Assembly (NCBI GenBank): GCA_016931935.1
Contig: JAFGDW010000077.1
Coordinates: 1-56,933 of the forward strand
Length of the DNA stretch: 56,933 nt
Direction: 5' to 3'
Source of the DNA: Candidatus Zhuqueibacterota bacterium
GTDB lineage: Bacteria; Zhuqueibacterota; Zhuqueibacteria; Thermofontimicrobiales; Thiofontviventaceae
Shown here: in pieces, positions 38,706-47,836 of the stretch
Position numbering within the stretch: position 1 is the stretch's first letter
How the letters are laid out: each line of letters opens with the position of its first letter
The notes under the pieces: model-generated
Databases searched by the model: none
Told to the model about the DNA's origin: nothing
What the model saw: only the letters and a program-made list of their open reading frames with translations
Translations under genes and position numbers: made by a program

Positions 38706-39692
38706 TTGAGTTCACTTATTGGAGATATAAATCGCCGGGATTTTTTGAAATTCAGCGCCGTGACAGCGGCTGCAATCGGATTGTCGCAATTTGATGTAGC
38801 GGGTCGGATATCGGAGGCCATAGCAGCGAGTAAGTCCGGCAAACCCCCGGTTATTTGGCTGGAAGGCCAGGATTGCGCAGGTTGTACAACATCGTTTGCA
38901 AGTGCGTTAAATCCACCGGCTGCATCACTTGTACTGGATGCATTATCGATTCGTTATCATGAAACCATTATGGCGGCTGCCGGTCATTTGTCCGAAGAAA
39001 CATTGCGCCAGACAGTAAAACAGGGCGGCTATGTACTTATTGTAGAAGGTTCGATTCCGACTGCGGATGGCCGTTTCTGTATGATTGGTGGTCGACCGTT
39101 CGAAGAAATTCTGCTGGAATGTGCGGAAAAAGCCGCGGCTATTATTGCTGTCGGTGCATGTGCAACTTACGGCGGTATCCCCGCTGCTGGTCCGACCGGC
39201 GCCAAAGGTGTGCGCGATGTCGTGAAGAACAAGCCAATTATCAATGTATCCACCTGCCCGGTTCATGTCGATCATTTGGTGGGAACGGTTGTGTATTATT
39301 TAACGACCAAGCGCATTCCACCACTGGATAAAGAAGGTAGACCGCTAATGTACTTCGGCGAAAGCATTCACGATAATTGTCGTCGTCGCGCCTATTTCGA
39401 AGAAGGCATGTTGCTGGAAGACTGGAACGATCCCAGGCAGAAAAATTGGTGCCTGATTGGTAAAGGCTGTAAAGGTCCGGTAACTTATGCCGACTGTTCG
39501 GTGCGCCGCTGGAATGATGGCCTGAATTTTTGTATCGACTGTGGCGCTGGTTGCCGCGGATGCGCCGAACCGCGCTTTTACGCCGGCATGACGCCACTTT
39601 ATTCCGATCCATTTGGCTATGTTGAAAAATTGAAAAAAGAAGCGCAGGAGCGAGCTCAGAAACGTGAAGAAACCCGGAAGGAGGTGAAGTAA
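38706..39692 (+). CDS. [NiFe] hydrogenase small subunit, periplasmic (group 1)
   Basis: 328 residues from the TTG at 38706, chosen because AAGGAGG (38694-38700) is five bases upstream and the twin-arginine signal INRRDFLKFSAVTAAAIGL then starts near residue 8. An ATG frame-mate at 38649 lacks a ribosome site. Proximal cluster ligands are seen in EGQDCAGCTTSF, then CATYGGIPAAGPTGAKGV and STCPVHVDHL. Later ligands appear in CLIGKGCKGPVTYADC and CIDCGAGCRGCAEP. There is no C-terminal membrane helix; the tail is charged (KKEAQERAQKREETRKE). Anchoring is therefore probably through the HybA/HybB-like proteins just upstream. Confidence 0.94.
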   Translation: MSSLIGDINRRDFLKFSAVTAAAIGLSQFDVAGRISEAIAASKSGKPPVIWLEGQDCAGCTTSFASALNPPAASLVLDALSIRYHETIMAAAGHLSEETLRQTVKQGGYVLIVEGSIPTADGRFCMIGGRPFEEILLECAEKAAAIIAVGACATYGGIPAAGPTGAKGVRDVVKNKPIINVSTCPVHVDHLVGTVVYYLTTKRIPPLDKEGRPLMYFGESIHDNCRRRAYFEEGMLLEDWNDPRQKNWCLIGKGCKGPVTYADCSVRRWNDGLNFCIDCGAGCRGCAEPRFYAGMTPLYSDPFGYVEKLKKEAQERAQKREETRKEVK

Positions 39693-41258
39693 ATGGGAAC
39701 GCGAATCACAATTGATCCTGTCACACGGATTGAAGGCCATCTGAAAATAGATGTGGAAATTGAAGATGGAAAGGTAAAAGACGCCTGGAGTTCCGGCACG
39801 ATGGCCCGTGGTATTGAGTTGTTACTTCAAGGCAAAGATCCGCGTGATGCCTCCTATGTTACCTCACGTATTTGTGGTGTGTGTTATAGCGTGCATCAGC
39901 TCTGTTCGGCTTATGCCCTGGACGATGCATTTCACGCGGATATTCCTGTCGGCGGCACACTGTTACGCAACCTGATGATGGGTGCGGAATATATTTACGA
40001 TCACATGCTGCATTTCTATCATCTCACCGCGCTGGATTATCTTGACATTATGGCGATTGCAAATTACACGGGTAATGATGCCGGATTGCTTGCCGTTAAG
40101 GATAAAATACTCGGCCTGGTAAAATCCAACGATACCTATCCGTTAACGCCGCGTTACAAGCCGGATGAATTTTGTGTTTCCGATCCGGATACAGTTATCA
40201 CTGCCGTTAAGCATTATGTCGATGCACTAAGCATGCAGGCGAAAGCGCGAAATATGGGTGCAATTTTTGGTGGCCGGCAGCCCCATTATCAAAGCATTGT
40301 CGTCGGCGGTGTCACACAACTTCCTGATATAAATCAAGTGCTAAAGTTCAAAACTATGCTGGATGAACAGGCCGCATTTGTGAACGATGTTTATTATAAA
40401 GATGTAATGGCGTTCGGCACCGGCCCGTTATTACCGTTGGCAGCGGCTGGTGTTGGCGGTGGACACTATAATTATATTTCGTATGGCGCGCTCGATAAAA
40501 ATCCGCCGAACAACGATTTGCTCTTCCCGGCGGGTGTCATTATAAATATGGATCCGGCGAATATTCAGGTGAAACCTTTTAGTCCGGATAAAATCACCGA
40601 ATCGGTCAAGTACGCCTGGTATAAGGATTCAAAACCGTTGCATCCGTCCAATGGTGTTACTGATTATGATATGGATAAAGCCGAGGCCTATACCTTTGTG
40701 AAAGCGCCACGCTACGATGGTTATTCCATGGAAGTCGGCCCATTGGCGCGGATGTTGGTCGCCAAGAATCCGGAATTGATTGGACTGGTCAAACAGGGCG
40801 TGAAACCTGGCGCTGTTGCCCGCCATGCCTGCCGGGCAATTGAAACCAAAATGGTGGTGGAAGCCTGTTACAAATGGTGCGATCAGTTACTTTCGGAAAT
40901 GACCAAACCGGGCTTCAAAATTCATGATGAAAAGCACTGGGAAATTCCACAGAACGGACAGGGCGCTGGATTTTATGAGCCGCCACGTGGCGCACTTGGT
41001 CATTGGATTAATATAAAAAATCAGAAAATTGAGAATTATCAGGCAATTGTGCCCACAACCTGGAATGCATCGCCGCGCTGTGAGAAAAAAGTGCGTGGGC
41101 AATATGAAGAATCGCTGATCGGCGTGCCGGTTCCTGATCCTGATAATCCGATTAACGTGGTGCGTGTAATTCGTTCGTTCGATCCGTGTCTGGCATGTGC
41201 GATACACTTGATTGATCCGCAAACCAATGAAATTAAAAAATTCATCGTGGATGCCTGA
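39693..41258 (+). CDS. [NiFe] hydrogenase large subunit
   Basis: 521 residues containing the NiFe(CN)2CO active site. The L1 motif is RICGVCYSVHQ (near residue 57) and the L2 motif is DPCLACAIH (near residue 498). All four metal ligands are Cys and there is no selenocysteine. The residues after L2 (LIDPQTNEIKKFIVDA) form the C-terminal extension removed by a maturation protease, encoded at 41413. The ATG immediately follows the small-subunit stop, with GGAAGGAGG upstream. The small subunit carries the Tat signal for the heterodimer. An 11-bp stem terminator follows (41265-41304). Confidence 0.95.
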   Translation: MGTRITIDPVTRIEGHLKIDVEIEDGKVKDAWSSGTMARGIELLLQGKDPRDASYVTSRICGVCYSVHQLCSAYALDDAFHADIPVGGTLLRNLMMGAEYIYDHMLHFYHLTALDYLDIMAIANYTGNDAGLLAVKDKILGLVKSNDTYPLTPRYKPDEFCVSDPDTVITAVKHYVDALSMQAKARNMGAIFGGRQPHYQSIVVGGVTQLPDINQVLKFKTMLDEQAAFVNDVYYKDVMAFGTGPLLPLAAAGVGGGHYNYISYGALDKNPPNNDLLFPAGVIINMDPANIQVKPFSPDKITESVKYAWYKDSKPLHPSNGVTDYDMDKAEAYTFVKAPRYDGYSMEVGPLARMLVAKNPELIGLVKQGVKPGAVARHACRAIETKMVVEACYKWCDQLLSEMTKPGFKIHDEKHWEIPQNGQGAGFYEPPRGALGHWINIKNQKIENYQAIVPTTWNASPRCEKKVRGQYEESLIGVPVPDPDNPINVVRVIRSFDPCLACAIHLIDPQTNEIKKFIVDA

Positions 41259-41264
41259 TACTTA

Positions 41265-41304
41265 CCCCCGATCCTGCAAACACACCTCCCGTTAGGATCG
41301 GGGG
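41265..41304 (+). terminator. Terminator of the hydrogenase structural operon
   Basis: CCCCCGATCCT (41265-41275) pairs perfectly with AGGATCGGGGG (41294-41304), followed by a T-rich tail. It separates the structural genes from the maturation genes. Confidence 0.8.
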
Positions 41305-41412
41305 ATTGATTTTGTGTTTAAATATAACTTTTTATCGTGGCAAGTAGAAACGAGATTGATGTAAAGGTAAATTCTTACAGCAAATTAAAACATGTAATCA
41401 GAGCTTTTTCAC

Positions 41413-41907
41413 ATGTCCAAATCCGAATTGCCTCATAATAAGGATACACATAAAACCATAATCCTCGGCGTTGGCAATGAACTTATGTCCGATGAGGGCG
41501 TTGGTGTGCATGTGGCCAGGGAAATGATGACCCGGAAGCTCCCGGCTGGTGTTGAGGTCATTGAAGGCGGCACCGATGGCTTCGGTTTGCTGAATATTAT
41601 TACCGATGCTGATCGATTAATCGTAATTGACACGTTAAAAGGTGGAAGTAAACCGGGTACAATTTATCAATTCCATATTGAAGATGCACCGGCTACATCG
41701 GACATGTTTAAAACTTCAATTCACCAAATCGGTATTCTTGAAGTTATTCACCTGTCCGGTTTGATCGGAAAAACACCGTATACAACCGTGATTGGCGTGG
41801 AACCGGGTTCGATTGCCATGGGCATGGAATTGTCGGATGAAGTGAGGCAGAAGGTGCCGCGTGTGATTGAGATTGTTGAAAAAGTAGTTTCAGTTATTAA
41901 AGCTTAA
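41413..41907 (+). CDS. Hydrogenase maturation protease (HyaD/HybD family)
   Basis: 164-residue endopeptidase that cleaves the large-subunit C-terminal extension after nickel insertion. Family features are ILGVGNELMSDEGVGVHV (with the nickel-binding Glu/Asp), VEVIEGGTDG and VIGVEPGSIAMG. It lies downstream of the large subunit that carries its substrate extension. A separate transcript is likely because a terminator precedes it. Confidence 0.92.
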   Translation: MSKSELPHNKDTHKTIILGVGNELMSDEGVGVHVAREMMTRKLPAGVEVIEGGTDGFGLLNIITDADRLIVIDTLKGGSKPGTIYQFHIEDAPATSDMFKTSIHQIGILEVIHLSGLIGKTPYTTVIGVEPGSIAMGMELSDEVRQKVPRVIEIVEKVVSVIKA

Positions 41908-42054
41908 TAGCATGATTATTTCATCTTTATTTAATCTTTTATATCTTCGTAATTTCATGATGGCAGAGCGATAGTATCGCTTGAAGCGATGCCATTGTTA
42001 ATTTACGCTATGAAAATTCACTATTGATAAGAATAGTTATAATTCAATTTTATA

Positions 42055-42194
42055 GTAATACAAATGACCAGTTGAAATAATCGTCTTCGACTCCGCTCTG
42101 GCTGAAGTGTGTTCTTCACGGTGAGCGGAGTCGCACCGTGATAACTCGTTAAATTTCAACTAATCACTATTTTCAACTGTCATTCACATTAGTA
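42055..42194. repeat. MITE-like repeat, copy B
   Basis: About 140 bp, starting AATGACCAGTTGAAATAATCG and ending CATTAGTA (42187-42194). It shares ends and internal CTGAAGTG/TCTTCACGGTGAG with copy A at 15233-15403. Arms are more decayed here. The rest of the 41907-42451 gap has no gene that I can support. Confidence 0.55.
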
Positions 42195-42450
42195 CTAAAT
42201 GAAATGTCAAAGTAATAAAAATTTAAAACAGTAAATTTATCCATTGGCTCATCTTAAATTTAGCTGTAAATTTAAAGACAATGTGCGAAAATTTACAGGA
42301 TAATTTGTGATGAAAAATTTTTCTTATGGAAAATTTGGAACCTGTTTTTGTCAAAGAAAATGTTGATAAGTTAGTATCTCGATCTTTATTCATCAATTCA
42401 TTAAGTTGATTATATAGCTGTACGATTGAATACATTTCTTAAAATATTTT

Positions 42451-42792
42451 ATGCATGAACTCTCAATCATACAAAGTGTTGTCGACATCATCCTGAACGA
42501 AATGCCGAAACACGGCTTGACATCCATTTCACGTATTGTGTTGCGTGTTGGTGCGATGCGACAGGTTGTCCCCGATTCGCTGCAATTTGCGTTCGAATGT
42601 GTGCAACAGGGTACGCCGCTGGAAAACGCTCTGTTGGAAATTGAACATGTGCCCGTGAATGGCCGATGCGCCACCTGTCATCACGATGTTGCCATGCAGC
42701 ATTGGTTGGATGTATGTCCGCTGTGTAAATCCGGCAATTTAGAAATTGTGAGTGGAAAAGAATTGCAGATAAAAGAACTGGAAGGGGATTAG
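42451..42792 (+). CDS. hypA: Hydrogenase nickel incorporation protein HypA
   Basis: 113-residue nickel chaperone. The N-terminus MHELSI supplies the nickel ligand His2. Zinc-binding CATCHHD and CPLCKSG form the two CxxC pairs. It hands nickel to the large subunit together with HypB. AT-rich sequence precedes the ATG and no strong Shine-Dalgarno is visible. Confidence 0.95.
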   Translation: MHELSIIQSVVDIILNEMPKHGLTSISRIVLRVGAMRQVVPDSLQFAFECVQQGTPLENALLEIEHVPVNGRCATCHHDVAMQHWLDVCPLCKSGNLEIVSGKELQIKELEGD

Positions 42793-42861
42793 TATCGGAG
42801 TAATTATTTTCTGTACAAATTTGGCAGAATATTTTTTAAATAATTCTTTTATTAGGTAATC

Positions 42862-42910
42862 AGTAACCAGTAATCAGTGATCGGTCACCGATCACTGATT
42901 ACCGATTACT
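42862..42910. repeat. Near-perfect 49-bp palindrome
   Basis: AATCAGTGATCGGT (42872-42885) and ACCGATCACTGATT (42887-42900) are perfect inverted copies around a single base, extended outward with mismatches to 42862 and 42910. It lies between hypA and hypB. The sequence type (AGTAATCAGT...) is a common intergenic repeat. Confidence 0.6.
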
Positions 42911-43017
42911 ATAAATATATCCTTTTTGGTTCTGGCTTCGTCAGGTTGGGAATTGGAGTTGATCTAATATAAACAGAGTTCGCAAGGAACGCAGCTTAAA
43001 ATATAAGGAAAGAAAGC

Positions 43018-43671
43018 ATGAAAGTTTCCCTCGTCAAAAATATTCTCCAGGCGAATGACCGCATCGCTGAACAAAACCGGATGCTATTCCAGGAAAAAGG
43101 AATTCTCGCGTTAAATGTGATGAGTGGTCCCGGCGCGGGAAAAACAACGCTGATTGAACGAACCATCCGCGCTCTTGATGGTGAATATCGAATCGGTGTT
43201 ATTGAAGGGGATATCCAATCCACCTACGACGCTGAAAAAATTGCTGCTACCGGCGCTCAGGTGGTACAAATCAACACGGGTGGCGCCTGTCATCTGGATG
43301 GCAATATGATCCGCGAAACATTCGATCAATTGAACCTCGATGAAATTGATGTTTTGATTGTTGAGAATGTCGGCAACCTGGTTTGCCCGGCGGAGTTCAG
43401 TGTTGGCGAGAAACACAAAGTCATGTTACTCAGCACGCCCGAGGGCGACGATAAGCCATTAAAATACCCGCTCATGTTTCATGAATCCACCGTACTGCTC
43501 GTCAACAAGATTGATCTGTTACCTTATCTCGACTGCAGTGTTGAAAAAATTCGGACAGAGGCAACGAAAATCAATCCAAATCTCAATATTTTTGAAGTGT
43601 CAGGGAAGACAGGAGAAGGTATGGACGCCTGGTTTAATTGGCTACGAAAATCAGCGAACGGAACGGCATGA
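43018..43671 (+). CDS. hypB: Hydrogenase nickel incorporation GTPase HypB
   Basis: 217 residues, SIMIBI-class GTPase. P-loop MSGPGAGKTTLIERT, switch region EGDIQSTYDAEKI, GGACHLD and NKIDLL (guanine specificity) are all present. The N-terminus lacks a His-rich nickel-storage stretch, so nickel storage must be elsewhere. GGAAAG precedes the ATG, and the stop overlaps hypF (ATGA). Confidence 0.96.
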   Translation: MKVSLVKNILQANDRIAEQNRMLFQEKGILALNVMSGPGAGKTTLIERTIRALDGEYRIGVIEGDIQSTYDAEKIAATGAQVVQINTGGACHLDGNMIRETFDQLNLDEIDVLIVENVGNLVCPAEFSVGEKHKVMLLSTPEGDDKPLKYPLMFHESTVLLVNKIDLLPYLDCSVEKIRTEATKINPNLNIFEVSGKTGEGMDAWFNWLRKSANGTA

Positions 43672-45944
43672 GACAGCGCGTCAAATCGGTTGTCACCGGG
43701 ATTGTTCAGGGAATCGGATTCCGGCCGTTTGTTTTTAATTTGGCCCGTGAACTGGAGCTCAGTGGTTTTGTGCAAAATACAAGTAATGGGGTTACGATTG
43801 AGGTGGAAGGTGAATCGGAGCGAGTATCCATGTTTTTTGAACGGATCAGACACAACCGACCTTCGATGGCGGTTGTTACCAGCCTGGATTGGGAATCCAT
43901 AACGCCGAGCGGTGAGACCCGCTTTCAAATTCGTAAAAGTGCGTCCGGGGCTGAACGCAACACATTAATTTCTCCGGATATTGCTGTGTGCGACGAATGC
44001 CTGGCCGAGTTATTCAATCCTGCCAATCGAAGATATCGATACCCCTTCATTAATTGTACCAATTGCGGTCCACGTTATACGATTATTAATGACATCCCCT
44101 ACGATCGTCCGCATACATCGATGCATGATTTTCAGATGTGTCCGCAATGCCTTGATGAATACAATGATCCAACAAATCGGCGATTTCATGCGCAGCCCAC
44201 TGCGTGCGCAGTGTGTGGGCCACAGGTAAGGTTGCTCACTGCCGATAGAAAAATGCGTCGCGATGGTGATCCAATTGCGGAAACGATTCGCCTGATTGAA
44301 CAGGGCGCAATTGCCTGCATCAAAGGACTCGGCGGGTTTCATCTTGCGGTTCATGCCGAAAACAATCATGCAATAAAACGACTGCGTCATCTCAAGCATC
44401 GCGAAGAAAAACCGTTCGCAGTGATGGCACGAGATGTGGAGCACGTCCGGAAACTTGCATGCGTATCCGAAGATGAGTTGAAGCTCTTAACTTCACCGGC
44501 GCGTCCGATTGTTCTGTTAACACGAAAATCTGCCGATTCGCTTGCCGATCAGGTCGCTCCACGCAATCCATATCTTGGCGTCATGCTTCCATACACACCA
44601 TTGCATCATTTACTCCTGCAACATGAACAATCTGCCTGGGTGATGACCAGCGCTAACATCAGTGACGAACCGATCGCAATCGATAATGATGATGCGCTAC
44701 ATCGGCTAGGCAAGATTGCCGATTATTTTCTTGTACATGACCTCCGAATTTATGAGCGCATTGATGATTCCATCGTGCGGAGTGTCGGGGATAACCAGCA
44801 GCTTGTGCGCCGTTCCCGGGGGTATGTGCCGGCGCCAATTTTGATGCAACAATCCATGCCCGCAATTTTAGCCTGTGGCGCCGAGTTAAAAAATACCGTG
44901 TGCCTGACCAAAGGAAATCGCGCATTTCTCAGCCAGCACATTGGGGATTTAAAAAATCGCGAGAGCTATCAATTTTACCAGCACACCATTAACCATCTGC
45001 AGCGCATCCTTGATATTCATCCGGAGATTATTGCGTATGACATGCATCCCAACTATCTTAGCAGCCGATATGCTTTAGAGCAGGACATTGGAATTCGCAA
45101 AATTCCCGTGCAGCACCACCATGCGCATATTATGAGTTGCATGGCCGAACACCATCTGGATGGTCCGGTCATTGGCCTGGCATTTGATGGCACAGGATAT
45201 GGTACGGACGGCAATATTTGGGGTGGGGAAGCGCTCGTGGTAGATGGTGCAAAATTTGAACGGGTGGCGCATCTGGAATATATGCCTATGCCGGGCGGTG
45301 ATCTGGCAATCCGTGAACCGTGGCGGATGGCGTTGAGCTATTTATATTATTCATTCGGTAATGATATATTCGATATGCCTTCGTCGTTTTGGAATTGTAC
45401 AGATGAACAGCAGCGCCGAATCTGTTTGAGTATGATTCAGAAAAATTTCAATAGTCCGCTAACTTCAAGCCTGGGACGATTATTTGATGGCGTCGCCTCT
45501 TTACTTCGTATTTGTCAACATGCCAGCTATGAAGGCCAACCAGCAATTATGTTGGAGATGATCATGGAGAATTCTGAAAAATACATTCCGTACAAATTCG
45601 AGTGGAAGCGAAAGGAAGACTGTTATATCATCCAACTACGATCAATTTTGAATGGTGTGATTCAAGATATTTTGGCCAGACAAAAAGCTGGCACCATTAG
45701 CGCCCGATTTCATGAGACAATTATTCACTTATTTTGTGAGTTATGTATTCAATTAAAATCCGACACTGGATTAAATCGTGTGGTCATGAGTGGCGGGGTT
45801 TTCCAAAATGTTTGCCTGGCGACTGGTTTGCGCGATGCACTTGAGCAGCGGGAATTTACAGTGTTTACTCAGCAATATGTTCCATCCAATGATGGCGGAA
45901 TTGCGTTAGGGCAGGCTGCGATTGCAGCAGCGATAGAGTCTTAA
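43668..45944 (+). CDS. hypF: Carbamoyltransferase HypF
   Basis: 758 residues. It makes thiocarbamate on HypE from carbamoyl phosphate for cyanide-ligand synthesis. Domains in order are acylphosphatase (VTGIVQGIGFRPFVFNLA), two zinc fingers (CDECLAEL..CTNCGPRY and CPQCLDEY..CAVCGPQ), a YrdC-like domain (GAIACIKGLGGFHLAVHA) and a Kae1-like domain (HHHAHIMSCMAEH, FDGTGYGTDGNIWGGE). The ATG at 43668 overlaps the hypB stop; a TTG at 43638 is less likely. Confidence 0.96.
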   Translation: MRQRVKSVVTGIVQGIGFRPFVFNLARELELSGFVQNTSNGVTIEVEGESERVSMFFERIRHNRPSMAVVTSLDWESITPSGETRFQIRKSASGAERNTLISPDIAVCDECLAELFNPANRRYRYPFINCTNCGPRYTIINDIPYDRPHTSMHDFQMCPQCLDEYNDPTNRRFHAQPTACAVCGPQVRLLTADRKMRRDGDPIAETIRLIEQGAIACIKGLGGFHLAVHAENNHAIKRLRHLKHREEKPFAVMARDVEHVRKLACVSEDELKLLTSPARPIVLLTRKSADSLADQVAPRNPYLGVMLPYTPLHHLLLQHEQSAWVMTSANISDEPIAIDNDDALHRLGKIADYFLVHDLRIYERIDDSIVRSVGDNQQLVRRSRGYVPAPILMQQSMPAILACGAELKNTVCLTKGNRAFLSQHIGDLKNRESYQFYQHTINHLQRILDIHPEIIAYDMHPNYLSSRYALEQDIGIRKIPVQHHHAHIMSCMAEHHLDGPVIGLAFDGTGYGTDGNIWGGEALVVDGAKFERVAHLEYMPMPGGDLAIREPWRMALSYLYYSFGNDIFDMPSSFWNCTDEQQRRICLSMIQKNFNSPLTSSLGRLFDGVASLLRICQHASYEGQPAIMLEMIMENSEKYIPYKFEWKRKEDCYIIQLRSILNGVIQDILARQKAGTISARFHETIIHLFCELCIQLKSDTGLNRVVMSGGVFQNVCLATGLRDALEQREFTVFTQQYVPSNDGGIALGQAAIAAAIES

Positions 45945-46034
45945 CATGTAATTTATAATTGTAAATGGATAATTATCAATCAATTTTCAATTCACATTAT
46001 CAATTAAAAATTCAAAATTATAGAGGAGCCAACC

Positions 46035-46259
46035 ATGTGTCTGGCAGTTCCCATGCAAGTAATCTCCATTGAAAATAATGTGGCCACGGTTGAGCTGGCT
46101 GGAGCACGACGAACAGCAGGCCTGGACATCATTGATCCCAAACCGCAGGTTGGCGATTACGTAATTGTTCACGCTGGATTTGTAATCAATATTATTGATG
46201 AAAATGAAGCGAGAATTGTATTAGATGATTTTAAGATCATGCGTGGGGAAAAATCTTGA
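46035..46259 (+). CDS. hypC: Hydrogenase maturation chaperone HypC
   Basis: 74 residues. The N-terminus MCLAVPMQV with the essential Cys2 is diagnostic. It binds HypD and carries the Fe(CN)2CO unit to the large subunit. GAGGAG precedes the ATG. The stop overlaps the hypD start. Confidence 0.96.
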   Translation: MCLAVPMQVISIENNVATVELAGARRTAGLDIIDPKPQVGDYVIVHAGFVINIIDENEARIVLDDFKIMRGEKS

Positions 46260-47338
46260 AATTCATTGATGAATATCGCAATCGTGAACTGTGCGATCTG
46301 TTAGTCGCGGAAATCATAGAAACAGTGGACCGCCCGATCCGCCTGATGGAAGTCTGCGGGACTCACACAATGGCAATTTCGCGGAATGGCATTCGGGAGA
46401 TGCTGCCACCGCAAATAACGTTAATTTCAGGCCCCGGTTGCCCGGTGTGCGTTACGGCACAATCGGATATTGATCGCTGCATTGAACTTGCGCAAGTCGA
46501 AAATGTCATCATAACCACATTCGGTGATCTGATGCGCGTCCCCGGCGGTGATACCAACCTGCAATCAATACGGGCACAGGGAGCAGATGTTCGCATGGTT
46601 TATTCCACACTGGATTGCCTTGCGATTGCCGAACGCGAACCGGAGAAACAGGTTGTTTTTCTTGGCGTTGGATTTGAAACTACAGCCCCAACAGTTGCGG
46701 CAGCCATTTTACAAGCCAGACAACGCAGCATCCATAACTTCTCCGTGCTTTCCATGCATAAAATAGTCCCGCCGGCATTGCACGCGCTCATGCAACATCC
46801 GGATGTAACGGTGGATGGATTTATCTGTCCCGGCCATGTCTCGGTGATTATCGGTGCAAATGCTTATCTACCAATAGTTACGCAATACCATGTGCCGTGC
46901 GTTATCACCGGTTTTGAACCTGCGGATATACTTGATGGCATCCTGAAAATAACGCAACAATTACAGAAACAGACTACTCGGGTTGATGTTTCCTATCGAC
47001 GCGCAGTTTTCCCGGATGGGAATAAAAGAGCAGTTGATGTTATGTTTCAAGTATTCGAAATCGTGGACACCGATTGGCGTGGAATTGGTATGATTCCTGG
47101 CAGTGGACTTAAAATAAATAGTAATTATCAGGAATATGACGCAAGCTTAAGATTTAAGCTGTCACCTCCGAAAGCGATGAAAGCGACCGGCTGCCGCTGC
47201 GGCGACATTCTGATCGGAAAACTCATTCCTCCTGATTGTCGCCTGTTTGCTTCCCGATGTAATCCCCAACATCCCATTGGACCGTGTATGGTCTCCAGTG
47301 AAGGCACATGTGCAGCATATTACAAGTATCATCGCTAA
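46256..47338 (+). CDS. hypD: Hydrogenase maturation protein HypD
   Basis: 360 residues, the Fe-S scaffold for Fe(CN)2CO assembly. Conserved motifs are CGTHTMAI, GPGCPVCV, GFETTAPT and the C-terminal cluster ligands (CRCGDIL, FASRCNPQHPIGPCM). The start is the TTG at 46256, overlapping the hypC stop. No hypE follows; the strand stays empty to 47837, so HypE must be encoded elsewhere. Confidence 0.96.
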   Translation: MKFIDEYRNRELCDLLVAEIIETVDRPIRLMEVCGTHTMAISRNGIREMLPPQITLISGPGCPVCVTAQSDIDRCIELAQVENVIITTFGDLMRVPGGDTNLQSIRAQGADVRMVYSTLDCLAIAEREPEKQVVFLGVGFETTAPTVAAAILQARQRSIHNFSVLSMHKIVPPALHALMQHPDVTVDGFICPGHVSVIIGANAYLPIVTQYHVPCVITGFEPADILDGILKITQQLQKQTTRVDVSYRRAVFPDGNKRAVDVMFQVFEIVDTDWRGIGMIPGSGLKINSNYQEYDASLRFKLSPPKAMKATGCRCGDILIGKLIPPDCRLFASRCNPQHPIGPCMVSSEGTCAAYYKYHR

Positions 47339-47836
47339 TACGGATGAAACCCAACCTGGCATAAGCATAAAGCAAAACATGTTGGTCTGCTTAATATTGA
47401 TTATAACAAAATCCACTTCATTTATTAATACCGCAAAAGTAACAACCATCCTCAATTATTAAACATAAACTTGAAAATATATATATCGATTTTATCCGTT
47501 TGTTACCCGCTTCTCTAAAGGCAATAATTTATTCTCGCAATTTTTCGTGAATGCAGGTATGATTGATTGGTCTAACTGATAATAATATCATGTTATCCGC
47601 GGAGATCCGAAATATTGTGTTAATGATTTTTCAGTGATATAAATCTGGTCAACATTTGGCAATTAGCTTTTGTTTCCTCTTTCTGGTAATTATAAGACAT
47701 TTGGTATCCACTCAGCTAGTTTGGTTTTTCCTATAATATACAAAAAATTTAAAATGTGTTTCCGTACGAGCTATAGTGAAATTCTAATTTTACATATAAA
47801 ATAATCGCTTCATCCGAACCAAAGGAGATGAAAACT
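47339..47836. other. Intergenic region without recognised genes
   Basis: About 500 bp of AT-rich sequence between hypD and the secreted protein gene. I see no convincing reading frame, promoter or RNA gene. The AAAGGAG at 47821-47827 is the ribosome site of the next gene. Confidence 0.5.

Noticed and set aside
39693-41258. Selenocysteine in the hydrogenase large subunit
   Set aside because: The L2 motif is DPCLAC encoded by Cys codons and no in-frame TGA is present.
41967-41981. Terminator after the hydrogenase protease
   Set aside because: AGCGATA/TATCGCT leave only one unpaired base between arms and no T-run follows. A real hairpin would be very short.
47339-47836. hypE or an RNA gene after hypD
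   Set aside because: No reading frame of adequate length and no recognisable tRNA or structured RNA is present.
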